Assembly: GCA_016124895.1 (NCBI GenBank)
Contig: WGMU01000003.1
Span: 1 to 64,000, forward strand
Length of the DNA: 64,000 nt
Reading direction: 5' to 3'
Source: a bacterium
Lineage (GTDB): Bacteria; Planctomycetota; Planctomycetia; Planctomycetales; Planctomycetaceae
Shown here: piece by piece, positions 9,034 through 18,083 of the stretch
Position numbering within the stretch: position 1 is the first letter of the stretch
How the letters are laid out: every line of letters starts with the position of its first letter
Program-made: the position numbers and the translations under genes
Notes under the pieces: generated by a model
The model's database searches: none
Told to the model about the DNA's origin: nothing
The model's input: only the letters and a program-made list of their open reading frames with translations

Positions 9034-10434
9034 GTGACCACTGCCGAACCACTGACCCAGCAGACTCAGCAGCGTCTGGCCGACCGCCTGAAACGCGTCT
9101 GGGCCGACACACACCCTGAATTGTCGCCTGCCTCCATCGCCCAGTGGGAACGCTGCACGTGTCGCGCCTGTGGCCGCAGCCAACTTGTCGACGTGCTCTG
9201 TCTGGGGGACCAGCCACCAGCCAACGCCTTTCTCAGTCCAGGGGACACCGGCAGGCGGGAAACGCGCTTTCCACTTTCGGTGCGCCTGTGTGAAAACTGC
9301 GGCATGCTGCAACTGGCCCACGTTGTGCCGCCTGAAATGCTGTTCCGCGCCTATTCATTTTTCACGTCCAGTTCGAACCGAATGGGAGAGCACTTCAGCA
9401 TGCTGATGGGGCGTTTTGTGGAGGAATCAGTTCCCTCCGGAGGCCTGGTTGTGGAGATCGGTTCCAACGACGGCACGGCGCTGGCTTCTCTGCGTCATCG
9501 CCGAGTTCGCGTTCTGGGAATTGATCCGGCGCGGAACGTTTCGGTTATGGCGGCATCGCGCGGCGTTCCGACCATCACCGAATTCTTCAGCGAGCCGCTG
9601 GCTGCGGAAATTGCTCGTACGGCAGGACCCGCCAGTCTGATCGTCGCCTGCAACGTGCTGGGACATATCGACGATCTGGATGATGTCTGTCGAGGTATCC
9701 AGCGACTGCTCGATCCCACCGGAACGTTCGTCTTCGAAGTGCCCTACCTCGGCGATCTGATCGAACGCGCGGAATTCGACACGATTTACCATGAGCATCT
9801 TTCGTACTTCGCGGTGCGTCCGCTGGTCGCCCTGTTTCAGAGACACGGGCTTGCGCTGACACGCGTTGAACATTTCCCGGTTCACGGCGGGACCATCCGT
9901 GGAACGGTCGTTCGTGGTGAGACTCTGACGGATTCCGTCAGAAGGCGAATCGAGTGTGAAGAGCGCATGCAGCTTGCTGAACCGTCCACGTTTGCTCGAC
10001 TCGACGAACGCATGCGCCAGACGCGCGAGTCACTGCGGAGCTGGCTGCAGATGCAGCGCGACGCCGGGCTGACCGTCTGGGGCTACGGTGCTCCCGCAAA
10101 GGGAACGGTCCTGCTGAACTACTGCGGTATCGATACGGAGCTTTTGCCGGCCGTTGTGGATTCAACACCGATGAAGCAGGGCCTGCGCGTGCCTGGAACC
10201 AGGCAGCCGATCTTCCCGCCGGGAGCACTCACTGTGCAGAAAGCGCAGCGCGCGTTGATTCTTGCATGGAACCACGCCGCCGAAATTACCGCCAGGGAAT
10301 GCGAGTTTCAGACTGCCGGAGGCCGGCTGTTTACTCCAGATCTTCGCGAATGGAAGCATGAGCCGGGAGGGGTAGAGTTTTTTGGAGACACACCGGGCGG
10401 TTTTCGGCAGTCGCTGGACGTCGATGTGTATTGA
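9034..10434 (+). CDS. Sugar C-methyltransferase-like protein (zinc-binding, class I SAM)
   Basis: The 466-residue product follows the NovU/TylCIII-type layout. Residues 40-100 are a zinc-binding domain (CTCRACGRSQ...CENCGMLQLAH, four Cys). A class I SAM domain follows (LVVEIGSNDGTAL near residue 140). The C-terminal substrate domain has HEHLSYFAV and VWGYGAPAKGTVLLNYCG. In the family these enzymes methylate a carbon of a dTDP-sugar intermediate; the substrate here is not known. Start is GTG at 9034, with GAGAGGG upstream. The following RfbD-like reductase and glycosyltransferase on the same strand point to modified deoxysugar or polysaccharide synthesis. Confidence 0.9.
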   Translation: MTTAEPLTQQTQQRLADRLKRVWADTHPELSPASIAQWERCTCRACGRSQLVDVLCLGDQPPANAFLSPGDTGRRETRFPLSVRLCENCGMLQLAHVVPPEMLFRAYSFFTSSSNRMGEHFSMLMGRFVEESVPSGGLVVEIGSNDGTALASLRHRRVRVLGIDPARNVSVMAASRGVPTITEFFSEPLAAEIARTAGPASLIVACNVLGHIDDLDDVCRGIQRLLDPTGTFVFEVPYLGDLIERAEFDTIYHEHLSYFAVRPLVALFQRHGLALTRVEHFPVHGGTIRGTVVRGETLTDSVRRRIECEERMQLAEPSTFARLDERMRQTRESLRSWLQMQRDAGLTVWGYGAPAKGTVLLNYCGIDTELLPAVVDSTPMKQGLRVPGTRQPIFPPGALTVQKAQRALILAWNHAAEITARECEFQTAGGRLFTPDLREWKHEPGGVEFFGDTPGGFRQSLDVDVY

Positions 10435-10592
10435 AAATCCAGGATTATGGTCATGGAGCGGCGGAGACGGCCTGGTGTTTATGGAGAGACAAACACACGC
10501 AGACCGGACGGCTTGCGCGTGCCACGACTTCGTTAAATGGGTGTCCTCGCCGGTCCGTTTCCATTTTCAGCAGTGTTGAATGAGGAAGACTG

Positions 10593-11480
10593 ATGCACTT
10601 CGATGCGAATTCGGCTCGAACCATCATCCTCGGCGCCGCCGGTCAGCTCGGTTACGAGTTTCAGAAGCGACTGCCACTGGCCACAGCCCTGGCTCGAAGC
10701 GATGCGGACTTAACCGACGCGCAGCAACTTGCCGACGTTCTGCATGAACGGCGCCCGGAACTCGTCATCAACTGCGCTGCCTGGAATGACGTTGATCGAG
10801 CGGAACAGGAGGTCGAGCGCTCGTTCGAAGTCAACGCCTTCGGTGTCCGGCACGTCGCAGAACTCTGCCGGGAACTCAACGCGACGCTGATCCACTTCAG
10901 CACTGATGCCGTCTTCGGGCAGGACGCGGATCGAACCAGTCCGCTGTCCGAACTGGCTCTTCCGGGACCAGTCAATGCGTATGGAAACAGCAAGCTTGCG
11001 GGCGAGCATTTTGTTCGGGGGGCGTGTGCAGACCATCTGATTGTGCGGACGTGTGGCCTCTACGGACGGCGGTCTGACGATCGTCCGGCGCGAAACTTTG
11101 TCAACAGCATCCTGGACCAGGCCCGGAACAGGGATGAGATTCGCGTTGTGAGCGATCAGTTCTGCACGCCGTCGTCTGCTGCTGATGTCGCTGATTCCAC
11201 ACTGCATGTTTTCAGGTCGCGCGGTCGTGGGACGTTCCATATCACGAACAGTGGCAGTTGCTCCTGGCATGGGTTTGCTGTCGCTGCCCTCCGGCTGAGC
11301 GGTGTGGTTGCAGACGTCATGCCGATCTGCAGTTCGGACTGGGCTGCGGCAGCCCGGCGGCCACGCTACAGCGTGCTGAGCGCCGACGCCTACCGGGCCG
11401 CCCGCCTGCCAGTGATCCCCTGCTGGAAAAACGCGCTGGAAGCGTTCATCCGCGAAGCTCAGCGCACCTCCGTGGAATAA
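10593..11480 (+). CDS. rfbD: dTDP-4-dehydrorhamnose reductase-like protein
   Basis: A 295-residue extended short-chain dehydrogenase of the RmlD/RfbD family, which reduces a 4-keto dTDP-sugar with NAD(P)H. Visible: the Rossmann motif GAAGQLG near residue 14, VINCAAWNDVDRAEQEVE (the typical RmlD segment), FSTDAVFG, and the catalytic AYGNSKLAGE (YxxxK). GAGGAAG lies 8 bases before the ATG. No rfbA, rfbB or rfbC is nearby, so the dTDP-sugar must be supplied from elsewhere, and the exact product could differ from rhamnose. Confidence 0.88.
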   Translation: MHFDANSARTIILGAAGQLGYEFQKRLPLATALARSDADLTDAQQLADVLHERRPELVINCAAWNDVDRAEQEVERSFEVNAFGVRHVAELCRELNATLIHFSTDAVFGQDADRTSPLSELALPGPVNAYGNSKLAGEHFVRGACADHLIVRTCGLYGRRSDDRPARNFVNSILDQARNRDEIRVVSDQFCTPSSAADVADSTLHVFRSRGRGTFHITNSGSCSWHGFAVAALRLSGVVADVMPICSSDWAAAARRPRYSVLSADAYRAARLPVIPCWKNALEAFIREAQRTSVE

Positions 11481-11537
11481 ACGACGGCGAGACGAACCGC
11501 CGTTCGCGACCAGGCACAGCCCAGTGGACCAGTGACG

Positions 11538-13556
11538 ATGCACGTTCTGTTTCTGCACAAGAACTTTCCGGCCCAGTTCCGCTACCTCGCTCCGCGACTG
11601 GTCAGCGATTTCGGGTGGCGCTGCACGTTTCTGACGGCGCAGGAGCGGTCCGAACTGCCAGGTGTCGAAAAGCTGCTGTACCGCGCTCACGGCGGAGCCA
11701 GTCTTGCCAATCACGTCTGCACGCGGAATTTCGAGAACGCTGTGGCGGAAGCGGCGGCCGTGTACGAGACGCTCAAGCAGAGTCCCGACCTGAAGCCCGA
11801 CCTGATTGTGGCGCACGCGGGATTCGGTTCGTCACTGTTTCTGCCGTTTCTGACCGACGCTCCGGTCATCAATTTCTTCGAGTACTTCTATCGTCCGGTC
11901 GGTGGTGACCTGGGATACCGCCCTGAAGATGCCGTGACCGAAGAGTCGCTGCTGCGGATCAAAACGAAGAACGCCATGCTGATGCTCGATCTGGAAAACT
12001 GCACGCGCGGCTGGACACCCACGAATTATCAGCGCCGCTACTTTCCGCCCGAATGGCATTCCAGAATCGAAGTCATCTTCGACGGGATCGACACCCGCAT
12101 CTACCACCGCCAGCCGGACGCCCGCAGACGGTTAATGCAGGAACTCGAACTGCCGGACGACGCCAGGATCATCACGTATGCGGCGCGCGGCTTTGAAGCC
12201 ATGCGTGGCTTTGACATTTTTATTCAGGCCGCGCAGAAGATTGCCGAAGCGGTTCCCAGCGTCGTTTTCATCGTGACCGGCGGCGACACAGTTCATTATG
12301 GAAACGACCTCGCCCGGACCGGCGGGAAGACCGTCCGGGAACACATCCTCTCGCAGTTCAACGTCGACCTGTCCCGCTTCCGGTTCACGGGGTTTGTGGC
12401 AGAACAGCGGCTGGCCGAAATCCTCTCGGCCAGCGACGTCCACATTTATCTGACGGAACCATTCATTGCGTCATGGTCGATGGTCGATGCGATGAGCTGC
12501 GGTGCAGTCGTAGTGGCGTCCGATCAGGAGTGCGTGCGCGAGTACATCGAACCTGGCCGTAACGGACTGCTTGTGGACTTTTTCGATATCGACGGTCTTG
12601 CCCGACAGGTCATCGAAGTCCTGCGCGATCCGGCCGCTTATCGGTCCCTGGGAGAAGCGGCGACGCGGACGGTCGCGGAGAAGTACTCGCTGGATGTGGC
12701 GGTGCCGAAGCTTGTCCAATTCTTTGAACAGACAGCGCAGATCAAACGTGAGCCCAGTCTGCTGGCCTCACACCTGATTCGTCCGGGTCTGAGCGATGAG
12801 GACAACGCTGCGTCACTGGTCAGTGGCTTCTCGGAGGGCTCCGTCGCCGTGCTGCCGGATGTCCCGTCGGAACCGGCGCCGTCGGACGTCACGCGACAGG
12901 CGCTGCGCGAATTCCAGCAGGCCACGCGGGACGTTCCGGATTCCGAGCTGCCGATCGCCTGTCAGCGGTTCCGGGGACCGGCTCCGTGGTTTGAGCAGCT
13001 TGGCCCGTTCAATCATCCCGACGATCTGACTCGGCTGCTGACGCGGGTCAGCCAGTGGCGACCCCGAACGATTGTTGACGCGGGAAACGACTGCGGTGGC
13101 CGCATGCGCCTCTGGACGCAAGCCGCTACCAGCGATGCACGGATCATCGCGGCCGGTTTGCCAGGACAATCGATTCCCGCGCTCCGCATGTCGTTTTTCA
13201 ACGGTCTGGCCCGCGACCGCCAGTCGGTTCGCTGTGTGACGCAGAGTGACTCGCAGACGCAGATTCAGCAGCGTGCGGAGCAGCTTCTGGATCGGCGATG
13301 GATCGACGTACTGTGGCTCGATGGTTGTCAGCCGTTCGACATGCTCAAGAGTGACTTTGAGGCCTATTCCCGACTGGTGCGCAAGGGCGGCCTGATTGGC
13401 TGGGATGGAATCGGTGGAAAAGAGCAGCCGGCCCCGGCGCAGGACGGGGGATTCCGGTTGTGGGAATTCCTGAAGCCGAAGGTGTCCCGGCACGCCGAAT
13501 TCCTGGCGGGAGTCCAACTGCCGCGACGAGGCATCGCGCTGTTCACCCTCGAATGA
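11538..13556 (+). CDS. Glycosyltransferase family 4 protein fused to a C-terminal methyltransferase-like domain
   Basis: A 672-residue two-part protein. Residues 1-400 form a GT-B glycosyltransferase: HKNFPAQFRYLAP at the start, VIFDGIDTRIYHR, then a GT4 C-terminal half with FTGFVAEQRLAEILSASDVHIYLTEPF and VASDQECVREYIEPGRNGLLVDFFD. From about 460 to the end is a different fold resembling Methyltransf_24 (RTIVDAGNDCGGRMRLW; IDVLWLDGCQPFDMLKSDFE; LVRKGGLIGWDGIGG). The usual glycine motif is weak, so catalysis by this half is uncertain. A GTG two codons earlier (11532) is an alternative start. Last gene of the glycan operon; the nucleotide-sugar donor is unknown. Confidence 0.88.
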   Translation: MHVLFLHKNFPAQFRYLAPRLVSDFGWRCTFLTAQERSELPGVEKLLYRAHGGASLANHVCTRNFENAVAEAAAVYETLKQSPDLKPDLIVAHAGFGSSLFLPFLTDAPVINFFEYFYRPVGGDLGYRPEDAVTEESLLRIKTKNAMLMLDLENCTRGWTPTNYQRRYFPPEWHSRIEVIFDGIDTRIYHRQPDARRRLMQELELPDDARIITYAARGFEAMRGFDIFIQAAQKIAEAVPSVVFIVTGGDTVHYGNDLARTGGKTVREHILSQFNVDLSRFRFTGFVAEQRLAEILSASDVHIYLTEPFIASWSMVDAMSCGAVVVASDQECVREYIEPGRNGLLVDFFDIDGLARQVIEVLRDPAAYRSLGEAATRTVAEKYSLDVAVPKLVQFFEQTAQIKREPSLLASHLIRPGLSDEDNAASLVSGFSEGSVAVLPDVPSEPAPSDVTRQALREFQQATRDVPDSELPIACQRFRGPAPWFEQLGPFNHPDDLTRLLTRVSQWRPRTIVDAGNDCGGRMRLWTQAATSDARIIAAGLPGQSIPALRMSFFNGLARDRQSVRCVTQSDSQTQIQQRAEQLLDRRWIDVLWLDGCQPFDMLKSDFEAYSRLVRKGGLIGWDGIGGKEQPAPAQDGGFRLWEFLKPKVSRHAEFLAGVQLPRRGIALFTLE

Positions 13557-13568
13557 CCGGCGTGGAGA

Positions 13569-15026
13569 TTACCTGCGATTCAGACGCGGGCCGTCGAACT
13601 CGATACCCAGTTGCTCAATCCGGCTGCGGAGTGTCGTGCGGGAAATACCGAGCAGTTCGCTGGCCTGCACCTGATTACCTTCGACATGAGCCAGCACCTC
13701 CGAGAACACCACGCGGTCAATTTCCTGCTGAACACGGCGATAGATTTCCGGATGATGCCCGGCCAGGAGCCGGCGGACCAGGTCGGCGACATCGTCCAGC
13801 CGCTCGGTCGCTTCGGACCCGTTGTCGTGTGACGACGGCAGAGTCACCGTCGCGTCGCGGATTTCCGGAGGCAGACAGTCGGCCGTCAGGACATCGCCAA
13901 CCGCATGAACCAGGGCGTAACGCACGGCGCTCTGCAGCTCCCGGATGTTGCCCGGCCAGGAGTGAGCGGCCATCTGACGCAGCGCGTCCGGAGCCACTGC
14001 CGGCACGGCACGGTTCAGTTCCCGGGCCGCGACGCGCACGGACCAGTCCACCAGCGCCGGCAGGTCGCCAATGCGGTCCCGCAGCGACGGCAGACGGATC
14101 GTGAAGGTGTTGAGCCGGTACAGCAGATCGGACCGAAAACGGCCTTCGGCGATCATGATGTCGAGGTCTCGATTCGTTGCCGCGATGATGCGCACGTCGG
14201 TGCTGACGGTTTCGTTGCCGCCGACCCGCTCGAAGCGACCATCCTGCAGGACGCGCAGCACGCGGGCCTGAGTGGCGGGCGTCATGTCACCGATCTCGTC
14301 CAGAAACAGCGTGCCGCCGTGACACTGTTCGAACTTGCCGATTCGCTGACGGTCCGCCCCCGTGAACGCGCCGCGTTCGTGCCCGAAAAGTTCGCTTTCG
14401 AGCAGAGTTTCCGGCAGAGCTGCGCAGTTGATCGCCAGGAACGGACGCTCGCTGCGATGGCTGTGCTGATAAATCGCCCGCGCGACCAGCTCTTTGCCCG
14501 TGCCGCTTTCTCCCAGAATCAGTACTGGAACATTCTGCGCCGCGACCCGCCCGATCGTTTTAAAAACGTCCTGCATCGCCGGAGACGTACCGACGATGCG
14601 ATCAACCTGCGGGCCACTGTCGACATCCGGACTCTGCTCAAATACGGCGGGTACATTGCGCAGCCGGGCCAGATCGATTGCCCGCAGGACGACATCGCGA
14701 AGCTGCGGCAGATCGACGGGTTTCAGCAGGTACTCGAACGCTCCCTGCCGCATCGCCACGATCGCGGTTTCACTCCTCGCAAAGGCAGTAATCATGATGA
14801 CCGGCAGTCGCGGATCGAATTCCTGAATCTGCTGAAAGACGTCCAGCCCCGACATGTCCGGCAGCCGCACGTCGAGGATCGCCACATCCGGCCGCGCGGT
14901 CCGCGCCAGCTCGATCCCCGCGCGGCCGGACTCTGCCGTGATCACTTCCAGCGACTCGCTGCCGAGCCCTTTTTCGAGCGAATACCGGACGTTGGGTTCG
15001 TCGTCGATGATCAGCAGTCGAGGCAT
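13569..15026 (-). CDS. NtrC-family sigma-54-dependent response regulator
   Basis: A 485-residue three-domain regulator. Residues 1-120 are a receiver (IIDDEPNVRYSLEKG, phospho-acceptor Asp in AILDVRLPD, conserved Lys in YLLKPVD). Residues 145-380 are the AAA+ sigma-54 interaction domain with Walker A GESGTGKE, the GAFTGA loop (HERGAFTGAD) that contacts sigma-54, and FLDEIGDM. The C-terminus is a Fis-type helix-turn-helix (EVLAHVEGNQVQASELLG). It starts 12 bp after the stop of the histidine kinase upstream, giving a kinase-regulator pair. Target promoters are not identifiable. A relic of a close paralogue's C-terminus lies at 7945-8541. Confidence 0.96.
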   Translation of the reverse strand: MPRLLIIDDEPNVRYSLEKGLGSESLEVITAESGRAGIELARTARPDVAILDVRLPDMSGLDVFQQIQEFDPRLPVIMITAFARSETAIVAMRQGAFEYLLKPVDLPQLRDVVLRAIDLARLRNVPAVFEQSPDVDSGPQVDRIVGTSPAMQDVFKTIGRVAAQNVPVLILGESGTGKELVARAIYQHSHRSERPFLAINCAALPETLLESELFGHERGAFTGADRQRIGKFEQCHGGTLFLDEIGDMTPATQARVLRVLQDGRFERVGGNETVSTDVRIIAATNRDLDIMIAEGRFRSDLLYRLNTFTIRLPSLRDRIGDLPALVDWSVRVAARELNRAVPAVAPDALRQMAAHSWPGNIRELQSAVRYALVHAVGDVLTADCLPPEIRDATVTLPSSHDNGSEATERLDDVADLVRRLLAGHHPEIYRRVQQEIDRVVFSEVLAHVEGNQVQASELLGISRTTLRSRIEQLGIEFDGPRLNRR

Positions 15027-15038
15027 CGGGTTCCTGGA

Positions 15039-16562
15039 TCAGTTGGCAGAAGCCGCAAAGGGAATGGTAAAGGTGAAGACGGATCCGCCTTCCGGCCGCG
15101 TTCGAGCCGTGATAAATCCATGGTGCGTTTCGACAATCCGTCGGCAGATCGAGAGCCCCAGTCCGATGCCGGTTTCGCGGTGGCTGACGAACGGTTCGAA
15201 AATGGTTTCGCCCAGGTCTTCGGGCAGGCCGCAGCCGGTATCCGTAACACTGACGACCGCGTCGCCGTTCTGACGATGAGCGGCGACGTCGACGCGTCCG
15301 CCAGACGGCGTTGCGTCGAGCGCGTTCAGCAGCAGGTTAAGTATGACCTGACGCAACTGCCCTGTGTCGGCGGCCACCGGCGGTAGCTCGGGATCGATCT
15401 CGCACCCGACGGCAACGCCCCGCCGCGCCGCCTGAGCGGCCACCAGATTCACCGACGGCGGCAGCACCTCGGTCAGACTGATCGCCCGGCGGACGGTTTC
15501 GGGCGGCCGGGCAAAGTCGAGGAATCCCTGGACAAGCTGTTCAAGCCGACGAATTTCCTCATCGAGCACGCTGAGATCGCGGCCGGACAGCTCGGCCGAG
15601 GCGCCGCGTTCCTGCGCCGCCTGCACCAGAATCTTCATGGACATCAGCGGGTTGCGCAGTTCGTGAGCCAGCCCGGCGGCGAACTGTCCCAGCGACGCAA
15701 GCTGCTCGGCCCGCACCGCCGCCCGCTGACTCGCCTGAAGCTGAGCGATGACCGTCGCGACTCGCTCGGAGACAAGCTGCAGAATCTGTTCGAGATCCTC
15801 CAGAGCCGGGTCGGCTGAAACCGACACCGGACCGACGACTTCATCGAGCTGTCCGGCGACGTCGCGCACGGGCACGCTGAGCTGAAAGATCGAACGGCTG
15901 ATGCCGCGAGCCAGCCCGTAACCAACGACCAGGCCAGCCACGGCTCCGCAGAACCCCAGCAGCAGCAGGCCAGCCACCAGGCGATCAGCCACGGCCTTGT
16001 TCTCTTCACTGCTGCGGGCCAGGTGCTGCTCATTCAGATCAAGGTACAGTCGCGCCGGACGCAGTACTTCAACGGGAAGAATATCCCGCGCCATGTGCCG
16101 CACGAATTCCGCGTCAGCTTCACCGGATGTCAGCCGACTGCTTTCGTCCAGAAACCTCCGGTAACCGGCCCGCACCTGATTGAGCAATTCCTTTTCTTCG
16201 GCGGTCGTCGCGAGTCGCTCAGCTTCAGCAATCCACTCCTCGGTTGTTCCTCGCAACGCGAAGGCATCATTGAGATTACTCCGGTCGTCGGTCAGCAGGA
16301 ACTGATTCAGGCGATATCGCGTCTCGCGGATGACAATCTCCAGCTCCTCAGCCGCGCGAATGCTCGATACGTTCCAGTCGAGCAGATCGGACGAGGCGTT
16401 CTGCAGACGCACGACGTACCACGCGGCCAGAATTCCCACCGCCAGAATCACGATCCCGCCGGCAGCAAACGGCAGTGCGATTCTCCACAGGAGGCGACCG
16501 GATCGGCGTTCCGTCGCCTTGTGGCCTCGGCCGTTTGTCCACTTTCCGGTCAAAGGAGTCAC
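15039..16562 (-). CDS. Membrane sensor histidine kinase (NtrB-like)
   Basis: A 507-residue kinase. Two transmembrane helices (about 27-50 and 178-200) bracket a roughly 125-residue extracytoplasmic helical sensor region without recognised ligand motifs. A linker follows, then HisKA with LAHELRNPLMSMKI (phospho-His) and the HATPase domain with QVILNLLLNALDATPSGG (N box), VSVTDTGCGLP (G1) and GIGLGLSICRRIVE (G2). It is the first gene of the pair with the NtrC-type regulator and presumably phosphorylates it. The signal sensed is unknown. Confidence 0.94.
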   Translation of the reverse strand: MTPLTGKWTNGRGHKATERRSGRLLWRIALPFAAGGIVILAVGILAAWYVVRLQNASSDLLDWNVSSIRAAEELEIVIRETRYRLNQFLLTDDRSNLNDAFALRGTTEEWIAEAERLATTAEEKELLNQVRAGYRRFLDESSRLTSGEADAEFVRHMARDILPVEVLRPARLYLDLNEQHLARSSEENKAVADRLVAGLLLLGFCGAVAGLVVGYGLARGISRSIFQLSVPVRDVAGQLDEVVGPVSVSADPALEDLEQILQLVSERVATVIAQLQASQRAAVRAEQLASLGQFAAGLAHELRNPLMSMKILVQAAQERGASAELSGRDLSVLDEEIRRLEQLVQGFLDFARPPETVRRAISLTEVLPPSVNLVAAQAARRGVAVGCEIDPELPPVAADTGQLRQVILNLLLNALDATPSGGRVDVAAHRQNGDAVVSVTDTGCGLPEDLGETIFEPFVSHRETGIGLGLSICRRIVETHHGFITARTRPEGGSVFTFTIPFAASAN

Positions 16563-16607
16563 CTTGTTGTTCAGAATCTGGTCAGCGCTGAATTCCCGAC
16601 GAGGCGG

Positions 16608-17810
16608 TCAGGGAGAGGGCAGCCGCGAGCCATCGGGGAGCCGCATTGTACCGGAGAGGAAGTGGGCATACCGCTCGCGAAGATCGGCGGCAGCGTCGTC
16701 ATACAGAAACGGCAGAAAGACGAAACGCGTGCCCTGAGTGACCGGCGTGGCTTCGTGCAGAAGTGAGCACGAAAAGACGACCGCTCCACCTGTCGGCGCG
16801 CGGTAGAGATGGTTGCCGAATTCCGGAAACCGCAGATCGCCTCCACTGTACTCGTCCGCGTTCAGACTGAGTGAGACGGCAAACCGGCGGTGCGCTGTGC
16901 CTCGCGTTGTGTTGTCGCGATGCGCCCGGAAGTGCCCTCCGTTCGCCGCTTCGTAGCACGCCACGATGTAGCGTTCCATGCGGGTCGCTCGGAACTGATA
17001 CGCCTTGAAGATCTCCGGAACCAGCCGGTCATGAATACGCACCATGCACTGCCGACGGATCGTTTCGTCTTCGATCGACAGATCGCTGCGCCGCTTGTGG
17101 GCATAGTCGATGACGCCAACGGTCCGACCATTCTCCTCGCGCATAAACCCGGAATCTTCGCCGCCGTGAGCATTGTACAGATCGATCAGACTACGGCAGA
17201 AATCCGGCTCAAACACACGGGGAACGATCAGCACTGGTGCCTGGACGGAGGCTCGGACCGGTGCCGGGACAACGGGCTGCCGGTTGAGGAACGCGACGAT
17301 CCGATCGAAATGGACTTCCGGCTCGTCAACCCGGCAGACAGCCAGCACTCGCAGGCGTTCGTCGAGGATCAGGCTGAAGGGCTGGTACTTAAGTAACGCC
17401 GCAGCAACGTTTGCCTCAGCCGGTGGAACGGCACGCGCAATCGCGATCATTTCACCATCTGATGGCCGAGTGAATTCCGCAGCAGAAGCGGCTGGCAGAG
17501 CCCCGTACAGCCGGCTGATCGTCTGATCGAAATCCCGCAGGAAACGGATGCCCGGCACCTGATCTCTGACGCGTCCCAGAGTGTCGTCCTGCGGGTCAAT
17601 CGTGACACCGAAAAACAAGGCCTGCGCATCGTCGAAGTACTGACGGTGACGCGCGAGTGACTGCAGCAGCAGCCGGCTGTCGTTTCGCCCGGCGCTGCCG
17701 AGCAGCGTCAGGACGACGTAGCGGCCCGCGACTGAATCAAAGCAGAATTTCGGATTCCCTTCCGTCGGTCCGTAAAACCACGGGACCGGCTGGCCAACGT
17801 TGAGCGCCAT
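16608..17810 (-). CDS. Peroxiredoxin-like domain fused to a 2-oxoglutarate/Fe(II) oxygenase
   Basis: 400 residues from an ATG at 17810 with an excellent GGAGGAGGT just upstream; the frame extends 21 codons further but that part lacks support. Residues 1-190 look like a thioredoxin-fold AhpC/TSA domain (GQPVPWFYGPTEGNPKF, RYVVLTLLGSAGRNDSR) without the usual peroxidatic Cys context. Residues 200-400 form a prolyl-hydroxylase-type oxygenase: iron ligands in HFRAHRDN (near 293-296) and the second His in LLHEATPVTQGTRFVFLPF, whose Arg would bind 2-oxoglutarate. Probably a hydroxylase of protein or small-molecule targets; the substrate is unknown. Confidence 0.85.
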   Translation of the reverse strand: MALNVGQPVPWFYGPTEGNPKFCFDSVAGRYVVLTLLGSAGRNDSRLLLQSLARHRQYFDDAQALFFGVTIDPQDDTLGRVRDQVPGIRFLRDFDQTISRLYGALPAASAAEFTRPSDGEMIAIARAVPPAEANVAAALLKYQPFSLILDERLRVLAVCRVDEPEVHFDRIVAFLNRQPVVPAPVRASVQAPVLIVPRVFEPDFCRSLIDLYNAHGGEDSGFMREENGRTVGVIDYAHKRRSDLSIEDETIRRQCMVRIHDRLVPEIFKAYQFRATRMERYIVACYEAANGGHFRAHRDNTTRGTAHRRFAVSLSLNADEYSGGDLRFPEFGNHLYRAPTGGAVVFSCSLLHEATPVTQGTRFVFLPFLYDDAAADLRERYAHFLSGTMRLPDGSRLPSP

Positions 17811-18083
17811 TGCACCTCCTCCGCGACTGGCAATCCCGCCAGCCGCAGGCACATCCCGTGCCAATCGGCTCAAGTGCGATGCCCTGCTCCATGCGGACTC
17901 AAGTTTCCGACTGTATCGGTTCGATCAATTATGACAGCGGCGCGGCGGCGTTCTGCGCGGGCGTGCGCACGCGGACGTCGAGGCAGGTGCGGCGGACGGC
18001 CTGCAGCGGCGTCGCTGTTCGAGCCCAAACTGCGTGACCGTGGCTCGACCAACTGACCGGACAGTCGCTGCGAGAGGCGGGAC

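Noticed and set aside
13905-15386. 493-codon plus-strand frame opposite the NtrC-type regulator
   Set aside because: The minus frame has all receiver, AAA+ and HTH motifs; the plus frame has none.
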